In this document: piece after piece, positions 50,083 through 59,200 of the stretch
Numbering within the stretch: position 1 is the first letter of the stretch
How the letters are laid out: every line of letters begins with the position of its first letter
Source of the DNA: Streptosporangium oxazolinicum
GTDB taxonomy: Bacteria > Actinomycetota > Actinomycetes > Streptosporangiales > Streptosporangiaceae
Assembly (NCBI RefSeq): GCF_039537505.1
Contig: NZ_BAABAQ010000018.1
Coordinates: 62,001 to 126,000, forward strand
Reading direction: 5' to 3'
Length of the DNA: 64,000 bases
Translations under genes and position numbers: made by a program
The notes under the pieces: model-generated
Told to the model about the DNA's origin: nothing
Database searches by the model: none
What the model saw: the letters and a program-made list of their open reading frames with translations, nothing else

Positions 50083-52398
50083 GTGAACGGACATTCCCGG
50101 AGATCATTTCTCCGGCTCGGCGGTGTCACCACGGCTGGAGCGCTGATCCCGGGGTACGCCGCGGACATGGAGACCACGCCGCGCGTGTCGATCGACCCCT
50201 TCGTCCCGCTGCGCCACCGGTGGCGGGACGTGACGGCGGGGTCGGGGTTCGACGCGACGGCCGAGCCGTACCGGACCCGGCTGGCGAGGCTGGGGGCGAA
50301 GGCGGCCGGACACCGGGACGCCATGGCACCGTCCGACGCGTCGCTCTGGCCCGACCTCGCGTTCCCCTCCCTCGGCGCCACCCCGCTCCGGCTGCGGACC
50401 ATGGCCCGCGCGTACGCCCTGCCGGGGACCGGCCTGACCGGCGACGCGAACCTGGCCGCGGCCGTCGCGAACGGCCTCGACCACTACCGGCGGCGGGTGT
50501 ACGCCGAGGGCGCCGACGAGGTCGGCAACTGGTGGTACTGGCGGATCGGCACCCCCAGGAACCTCCTCGACGCGGCCCTGCTGATCGGCCCGCACCTCAC
50601 GGAGCGGCGGAGCGTGGCGCTGCGGGAGGCGGTGGACCACTTCCTGCCCGAGTGCCACCTGGACGACTACAGCGGGACCAGCACCGGGGCCAACCGGGTG
50701 GACCTGTGCGTGGTGACGCTGCTGCGCGCCATCCTCGGCGCCGACCCGGCGAAGGCCGCGCTCGCCGTCTCCGCGCTCTCCCCGGTCTTCCCCTACGTCT
50801 CCGAGGGCGACGGGTTCTACCGGGACGGCTCCTTCGTCCAGCACACCACCATTCCCTACCAGGGGACGTACGGAGCGTCGCTGCTGTCCGGCCTCGCGAC
50901 GCTGTTCGCGGTGTTGCGCGGCTCGCCGTGGGAGATCACCGACCCGAACCGGCAGGTCGTCCTCGACAGTGTCGAGAGGACGTTCGCGCCGTTCGTCCAC
51001 GACGGCCTCTGCATGGACCTGGTCAGCGGCCGGGCGATCGGCAGGCGGCCGTACGGTGACCACGACAGGGGGCGCGCGATCGCCTCCGCGATCCTGCTGC
51101 TGGGGGAGACGGCCTCCGCCGCCGAGCGGTCCCGCTGGCAGGGCATGGTGAAGGGGTGGGCGCTGCGGGACACCCACCGGCCCATGCTCGACGCGGCCGA
51201 GCACGACGACCTGGGGTTCCACGCCCGCCTCGCCGCGATCCTGGACGACGACGCCGTCCCCGCGGCCGACGAGCCCGCGGGGCACCGGCTGCTCGCGATG
51301 AGCGCCCGTGCCGCGCACCGAGGGCGGGGCTGGTGCGCGGGCCTCAGCATGGCCTCCCACCGCATCGGCCACTACGAGCACGGCAACGGCGAGAACCTCC
51401 GGGGCTGGCACACCGGTTCGGGGATGCTCTACTGGTGGGCCGACGGCCACGGCGACCAGTACTCCGACTCCTTCTGGGCCACCGTCGACCCCTACCGCCT
51501 GCCGGGCACGACCGTTTCCACCCGGCGGCTGGCCGACGGCGCCGGTGAGGCGTGGGGGGACACCTGCCCGCCGGGCCGCTGGGTGGGTGGTGCCACCGAC
51601 GGCGTGTACGCGACGGTCGGCCAGCACCTGAACGGCTTGGAGAGCACCCTGAAGGCGTTCAAGTCGTGGTTCTTCCTCGACGACGCGGTGGTCTGCCTCG
51701 GTGCCGGGATCACCGGCGAGGACGGCGTGCCCGTCGAGACAATCGTGGACAACCGCAGGACCGGCGCGCCCCTCACCGTGGACGAGGGGAAGGGCTGGGC
51801 GCACCTGGAGGGGCACGGCGGCTACGTCCTGCCCTGCGGCACCCGCCTGCGCACGCTGCGCGAGGAACGCGCCGGCCGGGACCCGGCGCCGCGCGAGGGG
51901 CGTACCGGAGGCCTGGACCCGGTGACCCGGAGCTACGTGACCCTCTGGTTCGACCACGGTGTCGACCCCGTATCGGCCGGTTACGTCTATCTCCTCCTGC
52001 CGGGCGCGAGCCCGGCGGAGACCCGGGCCCGCGCCGCCGACCCCGGCTGGGCGCGCGTGCTCGCCAACACCGCCCGGCAGCAGGGCGTCCAGGTGCCGTC
52101 CCTCGGGATCACCGCCGTCAACTTCTGGAACGAGGGAGCCGCCGGTGACCTCGCCGCCTCCGCCCCCTGCGCGGTCCTCGTCAGGGAGGGCGGCGACGGT
52201 ACGGCCACGCTGACCGTGTCGGACCCCCGGCGCGACCTGGACGAGCTGACCGTGACCTGGAGGCGGCCGGTGGCCGAGGTGCTCCGCGGACACCCTCTCC
52301 TGGCGGGCGCCGCGACCGGTGCGGGACTCACGCTCACCTTCGGACGCCTGGCGGGCCGGGGCGGCGGCTCGAACACGGTCACCGTACGCCTCGCCTGA
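50083..52398 (+). CDS. Polysaccharide lyase family 8
   Basis: A 771-residue secreted lyase of family 8 (hyaluronate, chondroitin AC or xanthan lyase). The Tat-type signal RRSFLRLGG (residues 6-14) and a hydrophobic run send it out folded. The N-terminal alpha/alpha toroid has the aromatic patch GNWWYW (148-153) and the catalytic Asn204 (GANRVD), His254 and Tyr263 (SFVQHTTIPYQGTYG). Beta-sandwich domains fill the C-terminal half. The reaction is beta-elimination of uronic-acid bonds. GTG 50083 is short of a strong ribosome site. A hairpin follows the stop. Confidence 0.88.
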   Translation: MNGHSRRSFLRLGGVTTAGALIPGYAADMETTPRVSIDPFVPLRHRWRDVTAGSGFDATAEPYRTRLARLGAKAAGHRDAMAPSDASLWPDLAFPSLGATPLRLRTMARAYALPGTGLTGDANLAAAVANGLDHYRRRVYAEGADEVGNWWYWRIGTPRNLLDAALLIGPHLTERRSVALREAVDHFLPECHLDDYSGTSTGANRVDLCVVTLLRAILGADPAKAALAVSALSPVFPYVSEGDGFYRDGSFVQHTTIPYQGTYGASLLSGLATLFAVLRGSPWEITDPNRQVVLDSVERTFAPFVHDGLCMDLVSGRAIGRRPYGDHDRGRAIASAILLLGETASAAERSRWQGMVKGWALRDTHRPMLDAAEHDDLGFHARLAAILDDDAVPAADEPAGHRLLAMSARAAHRGRGWCAGLSMASHRIGHYEHGNGENLRGWHTGSGMLYWWADGHGDQYSDSFWATVDPYRLPGTTVSTRRLADGAGEAWGDTCPPGRWVGGATDGVYATVGQHLNGLESTLKAFKSWFFLDDAVVCLGAGITGEDGVPVETIVDNRRTGAPLTVDEGKGWAHLEGHGGYVLPCGTRLRTLREERAGRDPAPREGRTGGLDPVTRSYVTLWFDHGVDPVSAGYVYLLLPGASPAETRARAADPGWARVLANTARQQGVQVPSLGITAVNFWNEGAAGDLAASAPCAVLVREGGDGTATLTVSDPRRDLDELTVTWRRPVAEVLRGHPLLAGAATGAGLTLTFGRLAGRGGGSNTVTVRLA

Positions 52399-52414
52399 CG
52401 GGGCTGGCCGCGGT

Positions 52415-52446
52415 GGTGGCCTCGGCCTGGAGGGGACGAGGCCACC
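52415..52446. terminator. Hairpin terminator between convergent genes
   Basis: GGTGGCCTCG (52415-52424) pairs with CGAGGCCACC (52437-52446), loop 12 bases. It lies between the PL8 gene and the oppositely oriented Gly-rich gene. No U-run is present, so it may act by structure only. Confidence 0.5.
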
Positions 52447-52482
52447 GGGACGCGTCACATCCAGCGTTGCCCCTAGTTGCCG

Positions 52483-52752
52483 CTAAAGGAGGCCGATGTT
52501 GCCGTAGCCGATGAGCGGCATGCCGTTCCCGAGGCCGATCCCGTTCCCGGTCCCGTCTCCGAAGCTGATGCCGCTCCCGGTCCCGTTCCCGAAGTTGATG
52601 CCGCTCCCGGTCCCGTTCCCGAGGCCGAGGCCGATCCCGTCCCAGGGATCGGAGGGGGACGCCGTCGCGTGGGCCGGGCCGGCGGCCAGCGCGGGCGCGG
52701 CCAGGACGGCGCCGAGGGCGACCAGCCCGGCGGCGATCGTGGTGCGGTTCAT
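52483..52752 (-). CDS. Small secreted Gly/Asn-rich repeat protein
   Basis: An 89-residue protein: signal peptide (residues 1-30, ending AGPAHA) and a mature part of three decapeptide repeats (GNGTGSGINF, GNGTGSGISF, GDGTGNGIGL) plus a short Ile/Gly tail. The 30-bp repeat unit is nearly exact. There are no Cys. The composition suggests a surface-active or self-assembling peptide rather than an enzyme, but this is a guess. AAGGAAGAAG precedes the ATG. Confidence 0.7.
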   Translation of the reverse strand: MNRTTIAAGLVALGAVLAAPALAAGPAHATASPSDPWDGIGLGLGNGTGSGINFGNGTGSGISFGDGTGNGIGLGNGMPLIGYGNIGLL

Positions 52753-53039
52753 CGTGGTCTTCTTCCTTTTGGGGAGGGGTGGCCCGCATGCCGCGGGCCA
52801 CCTCACCGTTGCCGTGAGCGCCAATGGGACTACTCAGAGCGAGCATGTTCAAGCTTGGGAAGCATCTGGACGTGTCCGCCAGAGTTCGGGACACTCCCGC
52901 AGCTGTCCTGTCTCGGCCGGAAGGGGGGAGGGTACCGTCACGCACCCGCCCCACCCGCCCCACTCGGGCCCGCCCGGACGAAGACCGCCCCGAAGGCGGC
53001 GAGCCGGGTGGGACGGCACCGGTGCGCCGGTTCCCGGAT
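52753..53039. other. Intergenic region upstream of the Gly-rich gene
   Basis: Contains the leftward promoter region of the Gly-rich secreted peptide and no other supported gene; the rightward frame that crosses it has no coding character until about 53040. Confidence 0.4.
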
Positions 53040-53543
53040 ATGGGGGACGAGTGTTCCGGGACAACCACCGTCCGAGTGCCCGCCCATCCCCGGTGGCACA
53101 GCGAATCCGGCCGTTCCCGCCTCACCGATCATCAAGCCCGGCACGATTGGGAGACCACCACGCGCGACCGCTCCATCCGCGAACACGAGCAGGAGGACAC
53201 CGTGGTCCCCAGGCGCGAGCAGCCCGGATCCGTCGATCGCACCACCTGGCGGGTCGTTGTCGGCGAGACCGGCCACGATCTCAGCGAGACCGGCCACGAT
53301 TCCGGCGAGACCGACCACGACGAGAAGGAGACCGGCGTCCGGGTGTCCGTCGAAGCCGGTTCGAAGGCGGTTCGGAGACGGCGCGGAAGTCTTCTCGCGA
53401 ACACGCGCGGGCGGCCCGGCCACCCGGACCGCTCACGCCACCGAAGGACCTCGTCAGGCGGTCAGAGGTCCAGGCCGGAGCCGCCGAACCGGTCCCGCAG
53501 GAACCTGCCCTGGTCGCGCAGGGCCTGCTCGTCGCCCCGGTAG
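53040..53543 (+). CDS. Possible hypothetical protein, highly charged, overlaps next gene
   Basis: An open frame of 167 residues in which third codon positions are clearly GC-enriched from about 53040 to 53370, so it appears coded on this strand. The centre has acidic repeats GETGHDL, SETGHDS and GETDHDE. The end, from 53462, runs antisense to the 3' part of the XpaC-like gene and loses codon bias, so the true gene may be shorter or decayed. No clear ribosome site precedes ATG 53040. Function unknown. Confidence 0.3.
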   Translation: MGDECSGTTTVRVPAHPRWHSESGRSRLTDHQARHDWETTTRDRSIREHEQEDTVVPRREQPGSVDRTTWRVVVGETGHDLSETGHDSGETDHDEKETGVRVSVEAGSKAVRRRRGSLLANTRGRPGHPDRSRHRRTSSGGQRSRPEPPNRSRRNLPWSRRACSSPR

Positions 53544-54091
53544 ACCGACTCGGCCACCTCGCGCAGCCGGGTGTCCAGCAGGTCGAGCTGGGCGAGCAGC
53601 TCCTCGTGCGCGCTGCGCTCCCGCTCGCCACGCCGCGTGAGCGCGCGGGAGCGGGGCAGGTTCGCGTACGCCTCCAGGCTGGACGGCAGGTAGTCCCTGA
53701 TCGTCTGCGACACGATGTGCAGGTGGTCGGGTGAGGTGGTGAGCGTGTCCGCCCGCCGGAGGATGTCGCGTACCACCTCGGCGAGCGCGCCGACCCTCGT
53801 CACCACGTCGCCGGGGAACCGGTTCCCGTCGACCTTGGCCAGCAGGGCGTCCAGGTCGGCTCCCAGCCGCCGGGACTCCACCTCCGCGTGCGAGATCGTG
53901 AGCCTCACCCGGTCCGCCGGGGCGAGCAGCGCCCCGACGCCGTACAGCCCGGCGACCACGACGGGCCAGAACGTCCCGGCGACGCCGAGGAAGACCAGGA
54001 CCACCCCGACGAGGGCGAGGGCGCATCCGGCGATGTTCCTGGTCGACCCGGCGTAGGCGAGGATCCGCCCGCCCGGCCTACTGGTAGCCAC
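53462..54091 (-). CDS. XpaC-like membrane protein
   Basis: A 209-residue protein with two N-terminal helices (residues 20-42 and 44-58) and a cytoplasmic helical domain, resembling XpaC (5-bromo-4-chloroindolyl-phosphate hydrolysis protein). xpaC lies next to telA-like yaaN in Bacillus, as it does here, which supports the identity. GTG 54091 overlaps the upstream VWA gene by 14 bp. It is the last gene of the four-gene leftward operon. The biochemical role is unknown. Confidence 0.65.
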   Translation of the reverse strand: MATSRPGGRILAYAGSTRNIAGCALALVGVVLVFLGVAGTFWPVVVAGLYGVGALLAPADRVRLTISHAEVESRRLGADLDALLAKVDGNRFPGDVVTRVGALAEVVRDILRRADTLTTSPDHLHIVSQTIRDYLPSSLEAYANLPRSRALTRRGERERSAHEELLAQLDLLDTRLREVAESVYRGDEQALRDQGRFLRDRFGGSGLDL

Positions 54092-55775
54092 GGATCTCCT
54101 TGAAGGCCGTGGCGAGCGACCCCTGCCGGGCGTCGAAGGCCGCTCCGCCGGTGAGTTCGGCGATCCGCCTCATCTCGTCGACGTCGCTGTCGCCGAAGAG
54201 CACGACGAACGTCCGGAACTTCACCGGCAGCGACGCGTAGTAGGCGGCGAAGTCGTCGTACGAGCTGCCGTCGGTGTTCTCGCCGTCCGTCATCAGCACG
54301 ATCGAGGTGAAGTCCTCCGACGGCGACGCCCCCGCCCGCTCGTAGGCGGCCCGCAGGCTGTCGAAGATCGCGGTGCCGCCGCCGACCCGCAGCGCCTCGC
54401 TGTACGAGCGGATCCGCCGGAGCACCGGTCCGGCGTCCCGGTCGGGCAGCGTGAAGGTCCGCGGGGTGCCGGGGACCGTGTTGAACGGGATCATCGTGAC
54501 CGTCTCGCGGTCGCGGAAGCGCGAGAACGATCCGCTGACCGAGGTGTCGGCGCCGGACAGGGCGGTCAGCGCCTGCTTGAGCGCGTCGATTCGCTCCCCC
54601 TTCATCGAACCGGAGGTGTCGAGCACGAACAGCGTCCGCGACGGCCTGCGCACCTGGTTGAGGTAGACGCCGATCAGCCCGTCGGCCGCGCCGCGCCGGT
54701 TGGGGAAGGGCAGCTCCACCAGCGACGCGGTCCCGAAACGCGGATCCGCCCTCACCTCGGGGACGATGGGCCTGCGGTGGGTCGTGGTCATGATCTCCCG
54801 CTGGATCTCCGGCGTGCGCAGCCAGGCGGCGAGCTTCCCGTACAGTTCCTTCTTCTCCGGGGGCGCGGAGCTCAGGAGCGTGAGCGGGTAGTCCGCCGTC
54901 ACCACCCCGTCGCCCGGGTAGATCAGCGTGAGCGGCTCGGGGAGCCTGCCTGAGGCGTTGAGACCCAGCAGCACGGACTCGTAGTTCACGAGCCCGTCCA
55001 CCGCGCCCTGCTCGACGTACGCGTCCGCGAGCCATCCGGAGGAGCCGGAGGTGAGCGTCTGCGCCGAGAAGAACTCCTTCAGCCTGGGTGTCGCCGCGTC
55101 GATCTGGGCCTCCTCCAGGGCCTCACCGGCGTCGGAGAGCGCCGCCGTCACGCCGACCAGCGCCGAGAACCCGGAGTTGGACGCCGCGGGGCTGGTCATG
55201 CCGAAGGTGAACCGGTGGGCCCGCGCGGCCGAGGCGATGTCGTTCCAGGTCACGGTCCTGCCGTCCCAGCCGAGCTCGCGGGCCTTGGACGCCTTCAGCC
55301 CGAGCAGCACGGGAGAGACCATGACCTTGGTCTGGGTCGAGAGCCGCGCGGTGGCCCCGTCGATGAGTGACAGGTAGCGGTTGGAGGAGAACCACGTCGC
55401 GTCGTACCGTCCGTCCGCGCCGCCGCTCGCCACCTGGTCGGCCCCGTCGAGCGTTCCGGCGTACGACAGCGCGACGCGCACGCCGACGGCGTCCTCGGCC
55501 TGTTTGAGCAGCGGTTCCAGGTCGTCGATCTCGCTTCCCGCGAGGACGCGGAGCACGTCGGGCCCGTCCGCGGGGGTGGCGGGCGCGTCGGCCCCGCTAC
55601 ACGCGGCCGACGCCACCAGCAGAGCCAGCACGACGAGCGCCCGCCCGGCCCGTCGCGCGACAGGTGCCGGTCCGGCCGGGCGGTGAACGGCGAGCGCCCG
55701 TCCGGCCCGGCGGGCACCCGCTCGCACGCCGGGTACCGGTCCGGCCGGGCGGTGATCCGCCGACGCGTCCCTCAT
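54078..55775 (-). CDS. VWA-domain lipoprotein with solute-binding-like N-terminal half
   Basis: A 565-residue lipoprotein: the lipobox VASAAC gives Cys59, after an unusually long Arg/Pro-rich head. Residues 70-350 are a bacterial extracellular solute-binding fold (LRVLAGSEIDDLEPLL, GLKASKARELGWDG). Residues 380-560 are a von Willebrand A domain with the MIDAS DTSGSMKG (386-393), a Thr and MTDGENTDG. VWA domains bind Mg2+ and protein partners. ATG 55775 and the TelA stop share ATGA, so the two are coupled. The combination suggests a surface scaffold in the TelA system. Confidence 0.82.
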   Translation of the reverse strand: MRDASADHRPAGPVPGVRAGARRAGRALAVHRPAGPAPVARRAGRALVVLALLVASAACSGADAPATPADGPDVLRVLAGSEIDDLEPLLKQAEDAVGVRVALSYAGTLDGADQVASGGADGRYDATWFSSNRYLSLIDGATARLSTQTKVMVSPVLLGLKASKARELGWDGRTVTWNDIASAARAHRFTFGMTSPAASNSGFSALVGVTAALSDAGEALEEAQIDAATPRLKEFFSAQTLTSGSSGWLADAYVEQGAVDGLVNYESVLLGLNASGRLPEPLTLIYPGDGVVTADYPLTLLSSAPPEKKELYGKLAAWLRTPEIQREIMTTTHRRPIVPEVRADPRFGTASLVELPFPNRRGAADGLIGVYLNQVRRPSRTLFVLDTSGSMKGERIDALKQALTALSGADTSVSGSFSRFRDRETVTMIPFNTVPGTPRTFTLPDRDAGPVLRRIRSYSEALRVGGGTAIFDSLRAAYERAGASPSEDFTSIVLMTDGENTDGSSYDDFAAYYASLPVKFRTFVVLFGDSDVDEMRRIAELTGGAAFDARQGSLATAFKEIRGYQ

Positions 55776-56938
55776 CGCGGGAGCTCCTGTTCGTCGCCGC
55801 GCCGGGAGCGCTCCAGGTAGGTGCGCGCGTGGTCCAGCTCGACGGTGAGGCTGTCCACGGTGACCGCCATGTTCTCCACGGCCTTGGCCTTGAACGTGTC
55901 GATCATGTCCATGGTGGAGTAGATGTTGTCGAACGCTTTGCGCAGCGCGTCCATGCCGACCGTGGTCGACACCGCCTGGGTCTGGATGTCGGCCGCCCGC
56001 GTGCGCAGCATCTCGCTGGTCGCCACGATCAGGTCGGAGGTGGTGGCGTTCAGCGCGGTGATCTGGTCGAGCACGAGTTTCTGGTTGGCGAGGGCCTGGG
56101 CCACGGTCACGGCCGTGCGCAGCGCCGCGACCGTCGTCGTGGTCGCCCGGTCCACGCCCTTGATCAGTTCGAGGTTGTTCTTGCGGATCAGGTCCAGCGC
56201 GAGGTACCCCTGGGCGGACACCGCGAGCTGGGTCAGCAGGTCCTGGTGCTTCTGCCGGATGCCGAACAGCGCGTCCGAGCGCAGGGCGGTGGCCTTCTCC
56301 GGCTCGGCCGCCTCGACATACATGATCTTTTCCTCCACCGCGGCGTCGAGGGCGGCGGCGAGCAGGGCGTACTCCTGCAGGCGCTTCATCGACTCCCACA
56401 GGTTGGCCTTCTCGCCCTCGATGGCGGCGTTGTCCTTGCGCAGCTCGTCCTGCCCGGACTTGAGGGCGCGGATGATGTCGTCGAGGTGCCGCTGCGCCGA
56501 CTGGTATTTCGCGAAGTAGTCGCGCAGTTTGTCGCCGAACGGGATGAGTCCCAGCAGCTTCCTCGCCGGGCCGGAGGTCTGCTTGGGGTCGAGGTCGACG
56601 ACCGTGCGGCGCAGCGCGACCAGCTGCCCCGCCACCGCCGCCTGCGCGTCCCGGCCCTCACCCCTGGCGGACGCCAGCGCGGCCACCGGACGCTTCAGCA
56701 TGCGGTTCGCCACCTGGGAGGAGGCCCGGATCTCCGAGTCGCCCATGGAGGTGATGTCGTGCACCTTCCTGGCGAACTCCGGCGACCTCGGATCCAGGCC
56801 GCTCAGCTCCTCGGCGAAGCCGTTCGCCTTCTCCGCCAGTTCCGCGTCCCGCCCCTCCGGGATCGGCAGCATGGTGGCCGCCTTCTCCGTGGGCACCTTG
56901 GCCACGGGTTCCGGCGGGCTGAGCACGAGATCGCTCAC
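55772..56938 (-). CDS. TelA/KlaA toxic-anion resistance protein
   Basis: A 388-residue, almost entirely helical soluble protein of the TelA/KlaA family, known from plasmid RK2 tellurite resistance and from stress operons (YaaN in Bacillus). It begins with a Pro-rich segment (1-30), then helix bundles rich in Ala, Arg and Glu. ARKLLGLIPFGDKLRDYF near residue 120 is typical of the family. GTG 56938 has GAGGAGAG upstream. TelA may interact with a VWA protein and XpaC at the membrane. Real metal resistance is not shown. Confidence 0.88.
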   Translation of the reverse strand: MSDLVLSPPEPVAKVPTEKAATMLPIPEGRDAELAEKANGFAEELSGLDPRSPEFARKVHDITSMGDSEIRASSQVANRMLKRPVAALASARGEGRDAQAAVAGQLVALRRTVVDLDPKQTSGPARKLLGLIPFGDKLRDYFAKYQSAQRHLDDIIRALKSGQDELRKDNAAIEGEKANLWESMKRLQEYALLAAALDAAVEEKIMYVEAAEPEKATALRSDALFGIRQKHQDLLTQLAVSAQGYLALDLIRKNNLELIKGVDRATTTTVAALRTAVTVAQALANQKLVLDQITALNATTSDLIVATSEMLRTRAADIQTQAVSTTVGMDALRKAFDNIYSTMDMIDTFKAKAVENMAVTVDSLTVELDHARTYLERSRRGDEQELPR

Positions 56939-56972
56939 GGTGGTCTCTCCTCGAAGTGCTGAAAGGGTGAGG

Positions 56973-58088
56973 TCAGGGGGTGGGTGAGGGGACCGGTCCG
57001 GACCGGTAGAGCGTCTCGATCGCGGAGATCATGCCCTCCAGCCGCTCGTGGTCGGGGGGCTCCACCACGTCGACCAGGCCGGGGGGCAGCGGAGCCTTCA
57101 CCTTCGCCACGAGGTCGTCGAACGCCCTGGGGGCGGCGGTGCGGAAGCCGTACAGGGCCGCGAGGCGCCCGAGTTCCGGGTCCTCCTGCAGGAGCCGGCC
57201 GACCTCGGCGCCCTGCGCGCCGAGCGGTACGAGCGTGTGCTTGCTCAGGACCGTGGGCGAGGGGTAGAGCAGCCGCATGCCGGGACGGATCGCGCCGTCC
57301 CCGGCGAACAGCCGCGAGGCGTACTGCGCCTCGTAGATCATGACCATGGGCGTCTTGCCCATCCCCAGGGACAGGTAGTCCTCGAACGGCGCCTCGGTGG
57401 AGGTCTCGGAGTATCCCTGGTCGAGGAAGAGGGGAGCGACGGTTTCCGCGACCGTGGAGCCCTGCTCGTTGGAGGTGACCACGTCGTCGCCGTTGGCCAC
57501 GTAGCCGGCGATCGAGAGGTACATCGCCGCGGAGTTGGAGGTGCGGATGTCGGTGGTGGTGAGCAGCACGCGCTTGCGCGCCGGATAAGCGGTATTACCC
57601 GGCAATTTATCCCAACGGGTGCCTTTAGCCACCAGACCCAGATATTTCTGGATATCGAATACCTGGTAGCCCTGGCCGGAGTCCCGCACGACGCCCGCCC
57701 TGACGAGCACGTCCACGATCGGGGTGAAGGTGGCGATCGCCATGGGGGAGGAGAACGGCGCGAACGTGCGGGTGGCGCCCCGGTCACGCCTGATCTTCTC
57801 CGCCGCGGGGGCGCTGGACGGGAACGCGAAGCCGTACTTCCCCAGATCCACCGAGGTCGCGATCTGGCGTGATCCGGCGGTGTCGACCTCCACCCGGAGG
57901 CCGTGCCCGGCGAAGACCGCCCGCACCCTCCGGTCGTCGAAGAACGGCTTCTTCTCCGATCCGATCACCCCCCGGACCAGGGTGAGCTCCCGGGTCTCCG
58001 TGCCGCCGCCACGGTTGCCCACCACGATCGCCGCCGCCACGGCGACGCCGAGGAGCAGCGCCAGCCCGATGCCGATCCACCGCTTCAT
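56973..58088 (-). CDS. Membrane-anchored solute-binding-like protein (TelA operon)
   Basis: A 371-residue protein with an N-terminal helix (residues 5-24) and an extracytoplasmic domain that resembles substrate-binding folds (GVIGSEKKPFFDD, KYLGLVAKGTRWDKL, GYVANGDDVVTSNEQG and TPMVMIYEAQYASRL). It is the first gene of the operon, with GAGGAATC ahead of the ATG at 58088; the frame open upstream to 58316 lacks bias. Together with the VWA lipoprotein it may bind an anion or small ligand outside the membrane. The ligand is unknown. Confidence 0.7.
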   Translation of the reverse strand: MKRWIGIGLALLLGVAVAAAIVVGNRGGGTETRELTLVRGVIGSEKKPFFDDRRVRAVFAGHGLRVEVDTAGSRQIATSVDLGKYGFAFPSSAPAAEKIRRDRGATRTFAPFSSPMAIATFTPIVDVLVRAGVVRDSGQGYQVFDIQKYLGLVAKGTRWDKLPGNTAYPARKRVLLTTTDIRTSNSAAMYLSIAGYVANGDDVVTSNEQGSTVAETVAPLFLDQGYSETSTEAPFEDYLSLGMGKTPMVMIYEAQYASRLFAGDGAIRPGMRLLYPSPTVLSKHTLVPLGAQGAEVGRLLQEDPELGRLAALYGFRTAAPRAFDDLVAKVKAPLPPGLVDVVEPPDHERLEGMISAIETLYRSGPVPSPTP

Positions 58089-58339
58089 GTGATTCCTCGA
58101 AGCTTGCCGCGCATTGCCATAAAACAGCGTTTCTAATTGGATTATGTGACGTATGCCGACAATGCGGAGCGAGGCATCTGTTATGTATTGATAATTCATC
58201 TTCCGTTCACCGATGCGCTGCTCGGCGGGCGCCCGCCATCGCCACACCGAGCCACTGAGCGACCGGCCGGAGCGGAAGGGCGGCCATGGCGGGCAGGCGG
58301 AGCGGACGGGCACCACCGGCCCGCGCGTACCATTCAGCG

Positions 58340-59200
58340 GTGGAGGTTCTGGAACCGGAGGAGTGGCGGGCGCGGGCGGAGGCCCACCGGCGGCGGATCG
58401 AGGTGTGGGCGGAGCCGCACCTGGCGCGCAGGGCGCGGGGCGAGGCCCACCCCATCGAGGACTTCCTGTTCACCTACTACGGGCACCGGCCGGCGCGGCT
58501 GCGGAAGTGGCATCCGGGCGCCGGGGTGGTCCTGCGGGGAGCGCGCGACTTCGGCCGCGACTACCTCGACATCCCCGAGGGTGCCACGCTCGACACCGAG
58601 GCGCTGATGGACAGGCGCGGGTCCTCCATCGAGTGGATCACGCGGCTGCTCGCCGCCACCGAGGCGCGGCCGGGATACTTCGGCTGCTTCGGCCTGCACG
58701 AGTGGGCGATGGTCTACAAGGCCACGGAGGTACGGCACGAAGCCTGGCCGCTGCGGCTCAGCGGGGAGGAGATCGAGGAGGTCGTGGAACAGCGCGGCGT
58801 GCGGTGCGGCCATTTCGACGCGTTCCGCTTCTTCACCCCCGAGGCGCGCCCGCTGAACGCGCTGCGGCCGACGCGGGAGCGGCAGCCGGAGCTGGAGCAG
58901 CCGGGCTGCCTGCACGCCAACATGGACCTCTACAAGTGGGCGTACAAGCTGTCGCCGCTGGTGAGCGGTGAGCTGGTCGCCGACTGCTTCACGCTGGCCC
59001 GCGACATCCGCGCCGTGGACATGCGGGCCAGCCCGTACGACCTCAGCTCGCTCGGCCACCGGGCGATCCGGATCGAGACGCCGGAGGGGCGGGCCGAGTA
59101 CGCCGCCGAGCAGCGAGGGTTCGCCGAGCGGGCGAGGCCGCTGCGGCGACGCCTGCTCGACGCCTGCGAACGGCTGCTCGCCGACGCCCGCCTCCCCTGA
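58340..59200 (+). CDS. Conserved actinobacterial protein (annotated 3-methyladenine DNA glycosylase)
   Basis: A 286-residue protein of a family often labelled 3-methyladenine DNA glycosylase in streptomycetes, recognised by the N-terminal EEWRARAEAHRRRIE and PIEDFLFTYYGHRPARLRKWHPG. The experimental basis for the label is, as far as I know, weak. It contains no HhH-GPD signature I can see. GTG 58340 is preferred; an ATG at 58286 would add 18 basic residues. It is divergent from the TelA operon. Confidence 0.6.
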   Translation: MEVLEPEEWRARAEAHRRRIEVWAEPHLARRARGEAHPIEDFLFTYYGHRPARLRKWHPGAGVVLRGARDFGRDYLDIPEGATLDTEALMDRRGSSIEWITRLLAATEARPGYFGCFGLHEWAMVYKATEVRHEAWPLRLSGEEIEEVVEQRGVRCGHFDAFRFFTPEARPLNALRPTRERQPELEQPGCLHANMDLYKWAYKLSPLVSGELVADCFTLARDIRAVDMRASPYDLSSLGHRAIRIETPEGRAEYAAEQRGFAERARPLRRRLLDACERLLADARLP

